Origin: Desulfobulbaceae bacterium
Lineage (GTDB): Bacteria > Desulfobacterota > Desulfobulbia > Desulfobulbales > BM004
Direction: 5' to 3'
Assembly (NCBI GenBank): GCA_002868955.1
Contig: PKTW01000071.1
Location: forward strand, 1-49,649
Length of the DNA stretch: 49,649 nucleotides
In this document: piece after piece, positions 8,288-16,533 of the stretch
Layout: every line of letters begins with the position of its first letter
How positions within the stretch are numbered: position 1 is the first letter of the stretch
Notes under the pieces: generated by a model
Told to the model about the DNA's origin: nothing
Seen by the model: only the letters and a program-made list of their open reading frames with translations
Database searches by the model: none
Made by a program: the position numbers and the translations under genes

Positions 8288-9370
8288 ATGGGCGGTTTGC
8301 CTCTTTCCCAAATAAAGCTGCTTTCAGCAAAAAAAATGCAGTTTCCAATCGGTATAGATATTGGCTCTTATGCCATAAAGATCAGCCAGGTTGCCAAAAC
8401 AGGCGATACTTTTAAGATTGTATCGCTTGGTACGGCAAAGCTACCAGAAGGTGCGGTTGAAGACGGCATTTTGCAGGAACCTGAAGCGGTGGCAAGTGTC
8501 ATTACGACACTGATGAAAAATCTGAAACTCAAAGAGAAAAGCGTAGCAATATCTATTTCTGGGTACTCTGTCATTGTCAAAAAGATCAACCTCGCAGTGA
8601 TGGAAGAAAAGGAGCTTGATGATTATATCCAGGCCGAGGTTGGCCAGTATATCCCCTTTGATATTGAGGATGTCTACCTGGACTACCAGGACCTGCATAC
8701 CAATACAGAAGAGTATGATCGTACTGATGTCATGTTGGTGGCTGCCAAAAGGGAAGTTGTTGATGGATATCTATCCATGCTGCAGTCTGCCGGCCTGAAG
8801 GTGGTTCTTGTCGACATAGGTGCTTTTGCCCTGGAAAACATCTATGATACTAATTACAGCCTGGATGAAAATGTAGCCCTGGTTGATATCGGCGCCACCA
8901 AGATGAGCATAAATATTGTCTCCCAGGGCATATCTGTGCTGGCCCGGGATGTTGTTGTCGGCAGCCGGCAGTTAACGGACCAGATACAGACCAGGTTTGG
9001 TGTTACCGCCGATGAGGCTGAAGGCCTTATAAGGGGCTATGAGCCTGTTGAAGAAAAGCAGAAGGACCTTGATGATATCTTTACCAATACCTGTACCCAA
9101 TGGGCCCTTGAGCTGAAAAAGGCCATCGATCTGTATTATACCAATAATCCGGATATGGCTTTAAGTAAGATTATTTTAAGCGGCGGCGGCTCCAAGGTCC
9201 AGGGTTTGGACCAGTTTTTTGCTGAGGAGATTGGGCTGGAGGTAGAAATACTGAATCCATTCATAAAAATTCAAACAGACAGTAAGAATATTGATAAGGA
9301 ATACCTGAACTATATAGGTCCTGAAATGGCAATTGCTCTCGGACTGGCTATCAGACCTTCGGAATTGTGA
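8288..9370 (+). CDS. pilM: Type IV pilus assembly protein PilM
   Basis: A 360-residue cytoplasmic actin-like (ASKHA) ATPase. The phosphate-1 loop GIDIGSYAIKI starts at residue 22, a second nucleotide loop reads VDIGATKMSINIV, and the adenosine loop LSGGGSKVQGLDQFF lies near 300. PilM binds the cytoplasmic N-terminus of PilN and links the cytosolic motor side to the PilNOP alignment complex. It heads a pilMNOP operon whose order matches the usual one. The ATG at 8288 has only a weak GGTG upstream; an internal ATG at 8336 (MQFPIGIDIGS) would trim 16 residues. No pilus ATPases, PilC, prepilin peptidase or pilins are in the window. Confidence 0.95.
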   Translation: MGGLPLSQIKLLSAKKMQFPIGIDIGSYAIKISQVAKTGDTFKIVSLGTAKLPEGAVEDGILQEPEAVASVITTLMKNLKLKEKSVAISISGYSVIVKKINLAVMEEKELDDYIQAEVGQYIPFDIEDVYLDYQDLHTNTEEYDRTDVMLVAAKREVVDGYLSMLQSAGLKVVLVDIGAFALENIYDTNYSLDENVALVDIGATKMSINIVSQGISVLARDVVVGSRQLTDQIQTRFGVTADEAEGLIRGYEPVEEKQKDLDDIFTNTCTQWALELKKAIDLYYTNNPDMALSKIILSGGGSKVQGLDQFFAEEIGLEVEILNPFIKIQTDSKNIDKEYLNYIGPEMAIALGLAIRPSEL

Positions 9371-9377
9371 GATACGC

Positions 9378-9953
9378 ATGATTCATATTAACCTACTTCC
9401 AGTAAGACAGATAAAGAATAGGATACAGGCCCGTAAGCGTGTCTTGGGGCTGGGTATTACTTTTCTTGCGGTGCTGGCACTTTTAGGAGTGGTGGCCTTG
9501 TTCCTTGGATTTAAGGTAGACGAACTGCAGGCCTCGATAACAGCACTGACCAAGGAGAAGGCAAAATACCAGACAACGATCAATCAGATTGAAAAGCTCA
9601 AAAAAGACCAGGCCCTTCTTGAGACAAAGCTCAACACAATCAGTCAGTTGAAAAAAGGTTCACAGCTTTCAGTGCGGGTTATGGACGAACTTGCAACCCT
9701 AACGCCGTCAAGCCGCCTCTGGTTGAACTCCATGAGCTTTAACGGAACCATACTGCGCATATCAGGCATAGCGCTGGATAATGCAACAATTGCAGACTAT
9801 ATGGAAACAATTGTCACCTCACCATATTTTGCAACGGCTGAACTCTCTGGCACATCCACAACAGGGGTCCAGGGAAGGCAGCTCAAATCATTTTCACTAA
9901 CTATTAACGTGATAAATGCAGATTATCAACAAGCGGCGCCGGAAGAGGGATAG
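9378..9953 (+). CDS. pilN: Type IV pilus assembly protein PilN
   Basis: A 191-residue bitopic inner-membrane protein. It opens with MIHINLLPVR, the conserved PilM-binding motif (INLLP), has a membrane segment at about 22-44 and a coiled coil at about 46-90, and ends in a ferredoxin-like periplasmic domain. With PilO it forms the alignment scaffold. The tracked start (9333) lies inside pilM; ATG 9378 places the INLLP motif at the very N-terminus, as in the family, and is eight bases after the pilM stop. About 100 bases separate it from pilO, more than elsewhere in this operon. Confidence 0.94.
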   Translation: MIHINLLPVRQIKNRIQARKRVLGLGITFLAVLALLGVVALFLGFKVDELQASITALTKEKAKYQTTINQIEKLKKDQALLETKLNTISQLKKGSQLSVRVMDELATLTPSSRLWLNSMSFNGTILRISGIALDNATIADYMETIVTSPYFATAELSGTSTTGVQGRQLKSFSLTINVINADYQQAAPEEG

Positions 9954-10055
9954 ACAAAGTAAATGAGTATGGCAATACGTTTCAATCGGTGACTGCTTAG
10001 GTAAAGCGTGAATTAACTTTAAAAGATTGGTTGCAAACTAGGCACGTAATAACGG

Positions 10056-10700
10056 ATGAAAGTAAACAAGACAAAAGAAGCTTTTGACTCCTTTCTGGAG
10101 AAAAAAGTCGTACCGCTTGATAAAAAAGTCATTATTACCATATTTGCCCTGGTAATAATTGTGCCGATAGTTGCCTTTTATTTTCTGTTCTATACAGAAA
10201 AGACGAAGGAAATAAAGGGACTGGAGAGCCGGGAGGCGAGCCTGTTCAAAGAGATTACCGAAGCAAAGGCCATAGCTGCAAAGCTCGAAGAACATCTGGC
10301 GGAAATGGAGGAAACCAAGCGCTTGTTTGCCGAGGCATCCGTGCTGCTGCCCCAGAAAAAAGAAATCCCCTCACTTTTGACCAACATTTCGGCCCTTGGA
10401 ACCAATTCAGGGCTGAACATGGCGACATTCTCACCCGGAGGTGAACGCCGAAAAGAATTTTATGCCGAGATACCTGTTTCTATCAAGGTAAACGGCCCGT
10501 ATCATAATATCGGCACTTTTTTATTCGAGGTCAGCAAGCTTGACCGCATTGTTTCTGCCATAAATATCAGTCTGGGTGGTGGCAATATGCAGAGAGGCGA
10601 GATGCTGCTCGGTTCAAGCATCAACCTTATTACATACAGATTCCTCGAAGAATCTGAAATGGCACCACAAAACCCCCAAGCGGGCAAAAAGAAACGATAA
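10056..10700 (+). CDS. pilO: Type IV pilus assembly protein PilO
   Basis: A 214-residue inner-membrane protein with a cytoplasmic N-terminus rich in Lys and Asp, one membrane segment at about 25-46, a Glu/Ala/Lys-rich coiled coil at about 50-95, and a periplasmic PilO domain containing VSIKVNGPYHNIGTFLFEVSKLDRIVSAINISL. PilO pairs with PilN and carries PilP. Its place between pilN and pilP is the canonical order. The C-terminus ends in a basic GKKKR stretch. Confidence 0.94.
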   Translation: MKVNKTKEAFDSFLEKKVVPLDKKVIITIFALVIIVPIVAFYFLFYTEKTKEIKGLESREASLFKEITEAKAIAAKLEEHLAEMEETKRLFAEASVLLPQKKEIPSLLTNISALGTNSGLNMATFSPGGERRKEFYAEIPVSIKVNGPYHNIGTFLFEVSKLDRIVSAINISLGGGNMQRGEMLLGSSINLITYRFLEESEMAPQNPQAGKKKR

Positions 10701-10709
10701 AGAGACACA

Positions 10710-11222
10710 GTGTATTTAAAAGCCATTAATAAATTTGTTTTAATAGCTTCAGCCACATGTATCGTCATTGGCATGCAGGGCGCTGCTGCCTTCTCTGCCG
10801 AGGAGCAGGCTGAAAAAAAACTGAAATTTACTGAAAAAATGGCGGCCATCCTGTTTCAGGAGCCAAAGGATGCATTTGTTTATAAAAGGGAAGGCCGGAA
10901 TGATCCCTTTGTTCCTTTTGTAGAGGAGCGGGTGGTGGCCAAAGAGGTGCTGGTTGAAGAGTTGACGGGAATGCGAAAATTTGAACCCGGGCAGCTGAGT
11001 GTGGTAGCAATTGTGTCAAGTGCAGGCAATGAATTTGCAATGGTTCAGGATTCAAACAACCAGGGATATGTTATCCGTGAAGGCATGTCATTGGGACGGA
11101 CCGGAGTTGTTGAGGCGATAGTGCCGAACAAGGTGATTGTCAAAAATTACACCTACAACCTTGCCGGAGATAAAATATTTAAAACCGTGGAAATGGTGTT
11201 GAAACAAGAGGGGGAAAAATAG
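10710..11222 (+). CDS. pilP: Pilus assembly protein PilP
   Basis: A 170-residue periplasmic protein read from a GTG at 10710, preceded by AAAGAG. Residues 1-30 form a signal peptide ending AFSA|EE; I see no lipobox cysteine, although many PilP proteins are lipoproteins. The body carries YKREGRNDPFVPFV and the beta-rich PilP core LSVVAIVSSAGNEFAMVQDSNNQGYVIREGMSLG. PilP connects the inner-membrane PilNO ring to the N-domains of the secretin. It is nine bases from pilO and two bases from the next gene, so the operon continues. Confidence 0.92.
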   Translation: MYLKAINKFVLIASATCIVIGMQGAAAFSAEEQAEKKLKFTEKMAAILFQEPKDAFVYKREGRNDPFVPFVEERVVAKEVLVEELTGMRKFEPGQLSVVAIVSSAGNEFAMVQDSNNQGYVIREGMSLGRTGVVEAIVPNKVIVKNYTYNLAGDKIFKTVEMVLKQEGEK

Positions 11223-11224
11223 CA

Positions 11225-12913
11225 ATGACCCGCAGGGTATGCTTCAGAAAAACTGTGCTATGGTTTGCAGTGCTGCTTTTCACTTATATTGTAACAGATA
11301 ATGTGAATAACGCTAAGGCGGAGCAGCTTGCTTTTGCGGCCCCTGGCCCGTATCAGATTACCGGGATCAAAACGAGTAAATCTGATGATGGAATTATCCT
11401 TCGGGTCATTGGTTCTGCTCCACCGACATTTACAATGTATGAACTGTTTGAACCCCAGAGGATTATTCTCGATATTGCCGATGGTTCTTTTGTTGATGCC
11501 GATGGCTCAGTCGTCGAGTCCTTAAATCTCCCGATGGAAAAGGGAGCAGGGCCTGTGACACAAATTAAGGGGAAGATTCTGGATGATAAAAAACCCCTGA
11601 TTGCCAGGCTCGAAATGTTTACGGCAGGAGATGCGAGCTATACTGTTGAGCGGGACGGCAATGATATTTTAGTGAATTTTAAGCAAAAAGAGGCCGCAGC
11701 AGCTGCAGCCACGGAGCCTCCGGCCAAAAAACCTGAGGCAAGTGCTCCCACTCTTGTTGCCGCAACCCCAAAAACTCCGGTAATGACAGAAAAGGAAGCC
11801 GCGCCAGTTGCGCCAAAAGCGCAACAAATGGAAACGGTTCAGCCTGAAGAGACAAAAGTAAGTGAAACAACCGCAGCCGTGTCATCTCCTGAAAAATCTG
11901 AGCCGGTTTCAATGCCCGCCCAAGTACCTGTTGGCACGAGTCCGGCTTTGGAGGAGTTTGCTTATGCCGGGTATGAAAAACAGCCTATCACCGTTGATTT
12001 TTATAAAATAGACCTGCACAATGTTTTCAGGCTTTTTGGTGAAATCAGCGGCATGAATATTGTTATAGCCCAGGGCGTAGGCGGAACACTAACCCTGGCA
12101 CTTGACAATGTGCCCTGGGATTTTGTCCTGGACGTCATTTTAAACCTGCAGAACCTCCAGGCAATTGAACGCTATAACACCCTTGTCATTGCACCCAAAG
12201 GAGCAACTTTTGCATGGCCGGAACGCGCCGAGGAAAAGGTCGCGGTCAAGAAGGACAAAGCCATCCTTATGGAAGGGGAAAAATTGCAGGTTGTCCAGAA
12301 AATGGAAATGTCCCCTGAAGTTCTGGAGGCCCAGAAGTTAATAAGAGAGGCGCATGCCCTTGAAAAACAGGAGCAATTTGAAGACGCGCTCATATTGTAC
12401 GAAAAGGCCTTTGAAATGTGGCCGGATAATGGAAAACTTGCCGGCCGCCTCGCCTCCCTTTACCTGGTGCACCTGGGAATGAATGCCAAGGCCGTCTATT
12501 ATGGAAAGGAAGCGTTGAAGATAGATGAGAATGATGCAATCAGCGCACTCTATACCGCCATTGGACTTGCGAACATGAAAAGAAACGCCGAGGCCAAGGA
12601 GTATTTTGAAACGGCTGTAAGCAGCAAGCGACCGGACAGCGAGGCCCTGATCAGTTACGCCATGTTCTCTGAGGAAAACGGGAGTTACCTGGATGCACTG
12701 CTGCTTTTGGCCCGTCATGAAGACCTTTATGGAGATTCACTAGATACGATGATAGCCCGTGCCAGAATTCTGGATAAAGAGGGTAACAGCGATAAAGCAG
12801 CGGCAGAATACCGGGCAATACTGCTTTCGGGATATCAGCTGCCTGCGGATTTGACCCGGTTCATCAAGGGACGGTTGGCCCTTGAAGGAACGCGGTCTAA
12901 AGGGCAGCTGTAA
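11225..12913 (+). CDS. AMIN-STN-TPR periplasmic protein (split PilQ N-terminal part)
   Basis: A 562-residue exported protein in the pilQ position but without a secretin domain. A signal peptide covers about 1-32. An AMIN-like domain spans about 45-150 (ITGIKTSKSDDGIILRV, EPQRIILDIADG). An Ala/Pro/Glu-rich linker covers 155-245. A secretin/TonB N-terminal (STN) domain is at 252-330 (ITVDFYKIDLHNVFRLFGEISGMNIVI), and TPR-type helices run from about 365 to 550. AMIN domains bind peptidoglycan and STN domains stack at the base of secretins, so I infer a periplasmic partner for the lipoprotein secretin encoded next. The TPR part recalls MshN of MSHA pili. Function is inferred from architecture. 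Confidence 0.75.
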   Translation: MTRRVCFRKTVLWFAVLLFTYIVTDNVNNAKAEQLAFAAPGPYQITGIKTSKSDDGIILRVIGSAPPTFTMYELFEPQRIILDIADGSFVDADGSVVESLNLPMEKGAGPVTQIKGKILDDKKPLIARLEMFTAGDASYTVERDGNDILVNFKQKEAAAAAATEPPAKKPEASAPTLVAATPKTPVMTEKEAAPVAPKAQQMETVQPEETKVSETTAAVSSPEKSEPVSMPAQVPVGTSPALEEFAYAGYEKQPITVDFYKIDLHNVFRLFGEISGMNIVIAQGVGGTLTLALDNVPWDFVLDVILNLQNLQAIERYNTLVIAPKGATFAWPERAEEKVAVKKDKAILMEGEKLQVVQKMEMSPEVLEAQKLIREAHALEKQEQFEDALILYEKAFEMWPDNGKLAGRLASLYLVHLGMNAKAVYYGKEALKIDENDAISALYTAIGLANMKRNAEAKEYFETAVSSKRPDSEALISYAMFSEENGSYLDALLLLARHEDLYGDSLDTMIARARILDKEGNSDKAAAEYRAILLSGYQLPADLTRFIKGRLALEGTRSKGQL

Positions 12914-12960
12914 AGACACTATTATCATTTAATGTCAAATATATTGGTGGGGCCTACTCT

Positions 12961-14643
12961 ATGAAAATAGGACAGCTTTCAAAACCAAAAAAAATGCCGG
13001 GAAAAAAGTCTATGCTTGCCAAAAAGAAAATATTACTGGGCGGAGTTGCATTAAGCGCATTGCTTATCCTGAGTGGTTGCGCTTCCAAATCGACGCAACA
13101 GTCAACTGTGATGGAATCTTCAGCACCTTCTGGTACTTCTGTTGCCGGAGAGCCCCGGGAAACTACAACGCAGCCGGTTCAGCTTGAAATCACCCCTGCT
13201 GACCAGGCAGCAGAGGTGCCAACGGCTTTACCGGTTCGTTTTCAAAAGCCATCCTATTTAATTAAGGACACAGGGATTGGCGAAGAGGCTGCAGGTGTTG
13301 ATGAGGAACTTACCTTGAAAGTTGGTGCCGATATATCGACCACAGCAGGTCCGGTTCCGCTGCGCGATATCATGAAAAGCCTTGGTTCCCTGCACAATAT
13401 GAATATCAGTTGGGCCAGTGATGTTGACCAGTATGTATATATCGATGTAGATATCAGGGCTAATGATGATTTCTTTATTGCCCTGGAAAATATGTTGCGC
13501 CAGGTAGACTATTTCTATGAAATGAAAGGCAATACCATCATAGTAAAGTTCAAGGAAACCAGAAAATTTCATGTGGCCCTGCCGCCGCGCATCAAGGGCC
13601 AGACAAATATCAATGTCAGCGGTGGCGCCACAACCAATACCGATGCAGATAATTCCCGCTGGGAGATAATCAGGAATAACCTTAACCAGATTCTTGATAT
13701 CTGGGCCCAGAGATACAAGCCTCCCCCATCTGCCAAACCTTCAGAAGAGGGGGAAGAGGAAGAAGAGCCACAAATGCCCATCCAGGGTGCGACGATAACC
13801 CAGACACAGAGCGGATTTTATTCTGTGGACCCGGCCCTCGGTCTGATCACAGTTACAGCGCCCAGGCCTCTACTTGATAAGGTCCAGATATATGTGGAAA
13901 CCCTCAAGGAGGAGATGTACAAGCAGATAAGCATTGAGGCCAAGATTCTTGAGGTCACTCTTGATAAAAGTTCTGAAAAGGGCATTGATTGGAGCGGACT
14001 GCTGAAAGACAGCGCTTTTAATTTTAACATGACCTTTGGCAATGCCGGGCAGATTTATCCTGATGGAGGAGGCTTTATTGATACAATTAGCCTACAAGCC
14101 AAGTCGTTTGAACTTGTACTCGATGCCCTTGAGGAACAGGGCACGACCAAAGTGCTGGCCAATCCGAGGATCAGTGTCATGAACGGCCAGCCGGCAGTAA
14201 TTTATGTCGGCGACAATGTCACCTATATCAGTGAAGTTGAGACGACACAGGATGAAGGGGTTGTGACAACATCTGCCACAACCGCCCAGGTCGTTTCCGG
14301 TTTGCGCCTTGAGGTTTATGCCACGATTATGAGTGATGATGAAATTGTCATGAGCATCATTCCCATGATCTCCCAGCTTGAAGAGCCCATTGAATACCGG
14401 CAGTTTGGCTTGAACCAGGTTGGTCTTCCCTTTGTGCGGGAAAGAACCATGAACTCTATCGTGCGGCTTAATAACAAAGAGATGCTCATTGTCGGCGGTT
14501 TGATCCAGTCTGTAGAGACCGATGAAGGAAGCAATATAGTCGGGTTGGGTAAAATTCCGGGCCTGAAATATATATTCGGCAACAAAGCAAATTCTATTGT
14601 CAGAAAAGAACTGGTTATTCTGCTGAGACCAAGGATACTGTAA
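12961..14643 (+). CDS. Lipoprotein secretin of the PilQ/MshL type
   Basis: A 560-residue outer-membrane secretin. A basic leader and hydrophobic segment end in lipobox LSGC (residues 37-40), so Cys40 should be lipidated. An STN-like domain follows at about 110-205, then a linker with a GEEEEEPQ acidic run. The secretin domain occupies about the last 250 residues, with VLANPRISVMNGQPAVIYVGDNVTYIS, VSGLRLEVYATI, NNKEMLIVGGLI and the C-terminal KELVILLRPRIL. A GGTGGGG lies eight bases before ATG 12961. The lipid anchor and separate TPR partner resemble MshL of the MSHA pilus more than classical PilQ, although the preceding genes are pilMNOP. Confidence 0.88.
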   Translation: MKIGQLSKPKKMPGKKSMLAKKKILLGGVALSALLILSGCASKSTQQSTVMESSAPSGTSVAGEPRETTTQPVQLEITPADQAAEVPTALPVRFQKPSYLIKDTGIGEEAAGVDEELTLKVGADISTTAGPVPLRDIMKSLGSLHNMNISWASDVDQYVYIDVDIRANDDFFIALENMLRQVDYFYEMKGNTIIVKFKETRKFHVALPPRIKGQTNINVSGGATTNTDADNSRWEIIRNNLNQILDIWAQRYKPPPSAKPSEEGEEEEEPQMPIQGATITQTQSGFYSVDPALGLITVTAPRPLLDKVQIYVETLKEEMYKQISIEAKILEVTLDKSSEKGIDWSGLLKDSAFNFNMTFGNAGQIYPDGGGFIDTISLQAKSFELVLDALEEQGTTKVLANPRISVMNGQPAVIYVGDNVTYISEVETTQDEGVVTTSATTAQVVSGLRLEVYATIMSDDEIVMSIIPMISQLEEPIEYRQFGLNQVGLPFVRERTMNSIVRLNNKEMLIVGGLIQSVETDEGSNIVGLGKIPGLKYIFGNKANSIVRKELVILLRPRIL

Positions 14644-14733
14644 ACCTGGTCGAGAGTTAACAGTATAATTTTTCTAAATATTTAAACAAAGTATATCGCA
14701 AAACCGAATTCAAATTTGGAAGGAGATTCCACC

Positions 14734-15783
14734 ATGGCAGTAAAAAGATTCTTTCTCTACGGCTTTTTGGCACTGTTCGTTAGTGGTTGCGGCTCGGGTC
14801 ATTCTGTGACCGAAACCCTCCACATCCCGGATACACCAACGGCGGGAAATGTCTGTGCTACTGACAAGACAGTTGTGCTGTTGCCTTTTGCAGATTATTC
14901 CTCTGGGGACGATGTCATTTCTGTTTATAAGAGGAGCATAAGCATAACAGAAGCCCTTACTGACAGATTTGTCTACAAGGGCTTTAAAATGCCGATCCAG
15001 GAGGATGTGACCCAGTATTTGGTGGAAACCAATATCATCAGGCTGCCCCCGCAGGATGGAACTTCCAGGTTGAAGACAGAGCTGGACGGTGAATGGTCGG
15101 ATGTGATGAAAGGGGAGTTTGAAAAATGGATAGAAGCCAGTAGGGTGGAAACTGCGGCCTCAAGCGGTGGTTCTTCCAATCCGGGAAATGCTCCCGGTGT
15201 CCATGGGCTTAATAAAATGAGTATTTCCAAGCTCGGACGCAGGTTTAATGCCGACTATATAGTCCGTGGCCGGATCATTGAATACGACCTGCAGAATGAA
15301 CATACCTGGGATTTACGCAAGAAAGGTATAGTTCCCTTCATTATGAAAGGCACAACCCAGGCCGCTTTCGGTTTTGCTGAATCCAAAGACTACGACAATT
15401 TAAACAACATTGCCCTCTGGGGCCTGGCAGGCGGCATAATCGGCTATCACGCAGGGACTCCGGTTGATTCAAATACGGGTACACTTAACGCTGGAGACTA
15501 CCCCACAGCTTGGAATTCTGTGATCTGGGGGCTTGGTGGTGCCGGTATCGCACACCTTGCCAATCATAGCGGTGAAACGCCTGAGGCCCTTGTTCAGCTC
15601 CGTATCTGGGTACAGGACTCGGCAACAGGCGAAGTGGTCTGGACCAACAGAGCAGAGGTGAAAGTGGCGCCTCAGACTGTTTATGGCGACAAGCGTTCAA
15701 AGGAAATGTTCAAAACTGCTGTAAACAGGGCGACAACCTTATTGGTTGATGATTTCTGGAATAAAACAAAAGCAATTATGTAA
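14734..15783 (+). CDS. Pilus-operon lipoprotein of unknown role, CsgG/LpoB-like features
   Basis: A 349-residue lipoprotein with lipobox VSGC at 16-19. AAGGAG stands eight bases before ATG 14734, so the tracked TTG at 14716 is rejected. TDKTVVLLPFADYSSGDDV, a central DYIVRGRIIEYDL and a C-terminal VQLRIWVQDSATGEVVWTNRAEV resemble the repeating pattern of CsgG- and LpoB-like outer-membrane lipoproteins, which is suggestive only. Two Gly-rich segments (LWGLAGGIIGYHAG, IWGLGGAGIAHLA) could insert in or lie on a membrane. It is the last gene of the cluster before a strong terminator. I infer a pilotin-like or accessory role for the neighbouring secretin; the family is not identified. Confidence 0.6.
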   Translation: MAVKRFFLYGFLALFVSGCGSGHSVTETLHIPDTPTAGNVCATDKTVVLLPFADYSSGDDVISVYKRSISITEALTDRFVYKGFKMPIQEDVTQYLVETNIIRLPPQDGTSRLKTELDGEWSDVMKGEFEKWIEASRVETAASSGGSSNPGNAPGVHGLNKMSISKLGRRFNADYIVRGRIIEYDLQNEHTWDLRKKGIVPFIMKGTTQAAFGFAESKDYDNLNNIALWGLAGGIIGYHAGTPVDSNTGTLNAGDYPTAWNSVIWGLGGAGIAHLANHSGETPEALVQLRIWVQDSATGEVVWTNRAEVKVAPQTVYGDKRSKEMFKTAVNRATTLLVDDFWNKTKAIM

Positions 15784-15861
15784 AAGATAGCAACCAGAGA
15801 CTATAGTTCACTTACAATCCAGATAATAACAGTGTCCTGATACCTAGTACATCGAATAAAC

Positions 15862-15901
15862 AAAAAAAGCCCTGTGGTCGATCACCACAGGGCTTTTTTT
15901 T
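15862..15901. terminator. Bidirectional rho-independent terminator
   Basis: GCCCTGTGGT (15869-15878) pairs perfectly with ACCACAGGGC (15884-15893) across a 5-base loop. Seven A residues precede it and eight T residues follow, so it can end transcription of the pilus operon on the plus strand and of secB on the minus strand. Confidence 0.93.
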
Positions 15902-15917
15902 GTTTATATAAGTTCAA

Positions 15918-16409
15918 TCAGCTGTCCTGCTTTTCCTGCTGTTGCTTCATCTTGTTCTGATACATGCCGGCAAAGTTTATGGGCTCCATAAGAAACGGCA
16001 TGAAGCCGCCGTCTATTGAAGCCTGGCTTGCAATCTGCCTTGTATAAGGAAAAAGTATGGTAGGGCAGTCCACATGCAGGACCTGCTGCAGATATTCTTC
16101 CGGGATATTCTGCAGGAAAAAAGCGCCTGCATGTTCAATTTCAACAATGAACATTACCTTGTCCGATTTTGTGTCATGCACTGTCGCAGAAACTTCCAGA
16201 CATACTTCCCAATGACTTTCGTCAACTTTCTTGTTTGTTAACTTGAGTTTCATATCAACTTTATGTTCTGGTTGCTGGAGAAAAAAAGACTCCGGTGCAT
16301 TAGGATTTTCAAAGGAGAAATCCTTGAGATAAAGTTTTTCAAGCCGGAAAACAGGCGCTGAACCTGCATCTGTGCTTGCTGCTCCTGCATTAGCGTTTTG
16401 TTCACTCAT
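15918..16409 (-). CDS. secB: Protein-export chaperone SecB
   Basis: A 163-residue SecB, close to the usual length. The first 20 residues are a low-complexity Ala/Asn/Ser tail; the core carries FRLEKLYLKDFSFENPNAP, the acidic SecA-contact region, ECLEVSATV-like strands, EHAGAFFLQNIPEE and CPTILFPYTRQIASQASIDGGFMPFLMEPINF. The tetramer keeps preproteins unfolded and hands them to SecA. AAGGA lies about eight bases before the ATG. It follows uvrA after about 120 bases and ends at the shared terminator with the pilus operon. Presence of SecB is less universal outside Proteobacteria sensu stricto but common in Desulfobacterota. Confidence 0.95.
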   Translation of the reverse strand: MSEQNANAGAASTDAGSAPVFRLEKLYLKDFSFENPNAPESFFLQQPEHKVDMKLKLTNKKVDESHWEVCLEVSATVHDTKSDKVMFIVEIEHAGAFFLQNIPEEYLQQVLHVDCPTILFPYTRQIASQASIDGGFMPFLMEPINFAGMYQNKMKQQQEKQDS

Positions 16410-16533
16410 AATAATGTCCTTCTTCTGTTGTATTTATATTGTGCTGCAATGCTTTTCGAATACACGTTTTGCCTGACTCCTGTAAAGCCCCTGCATATAT
16501 AATGCAAAGCTCAGGGAGTGCAAGGATATTTTT

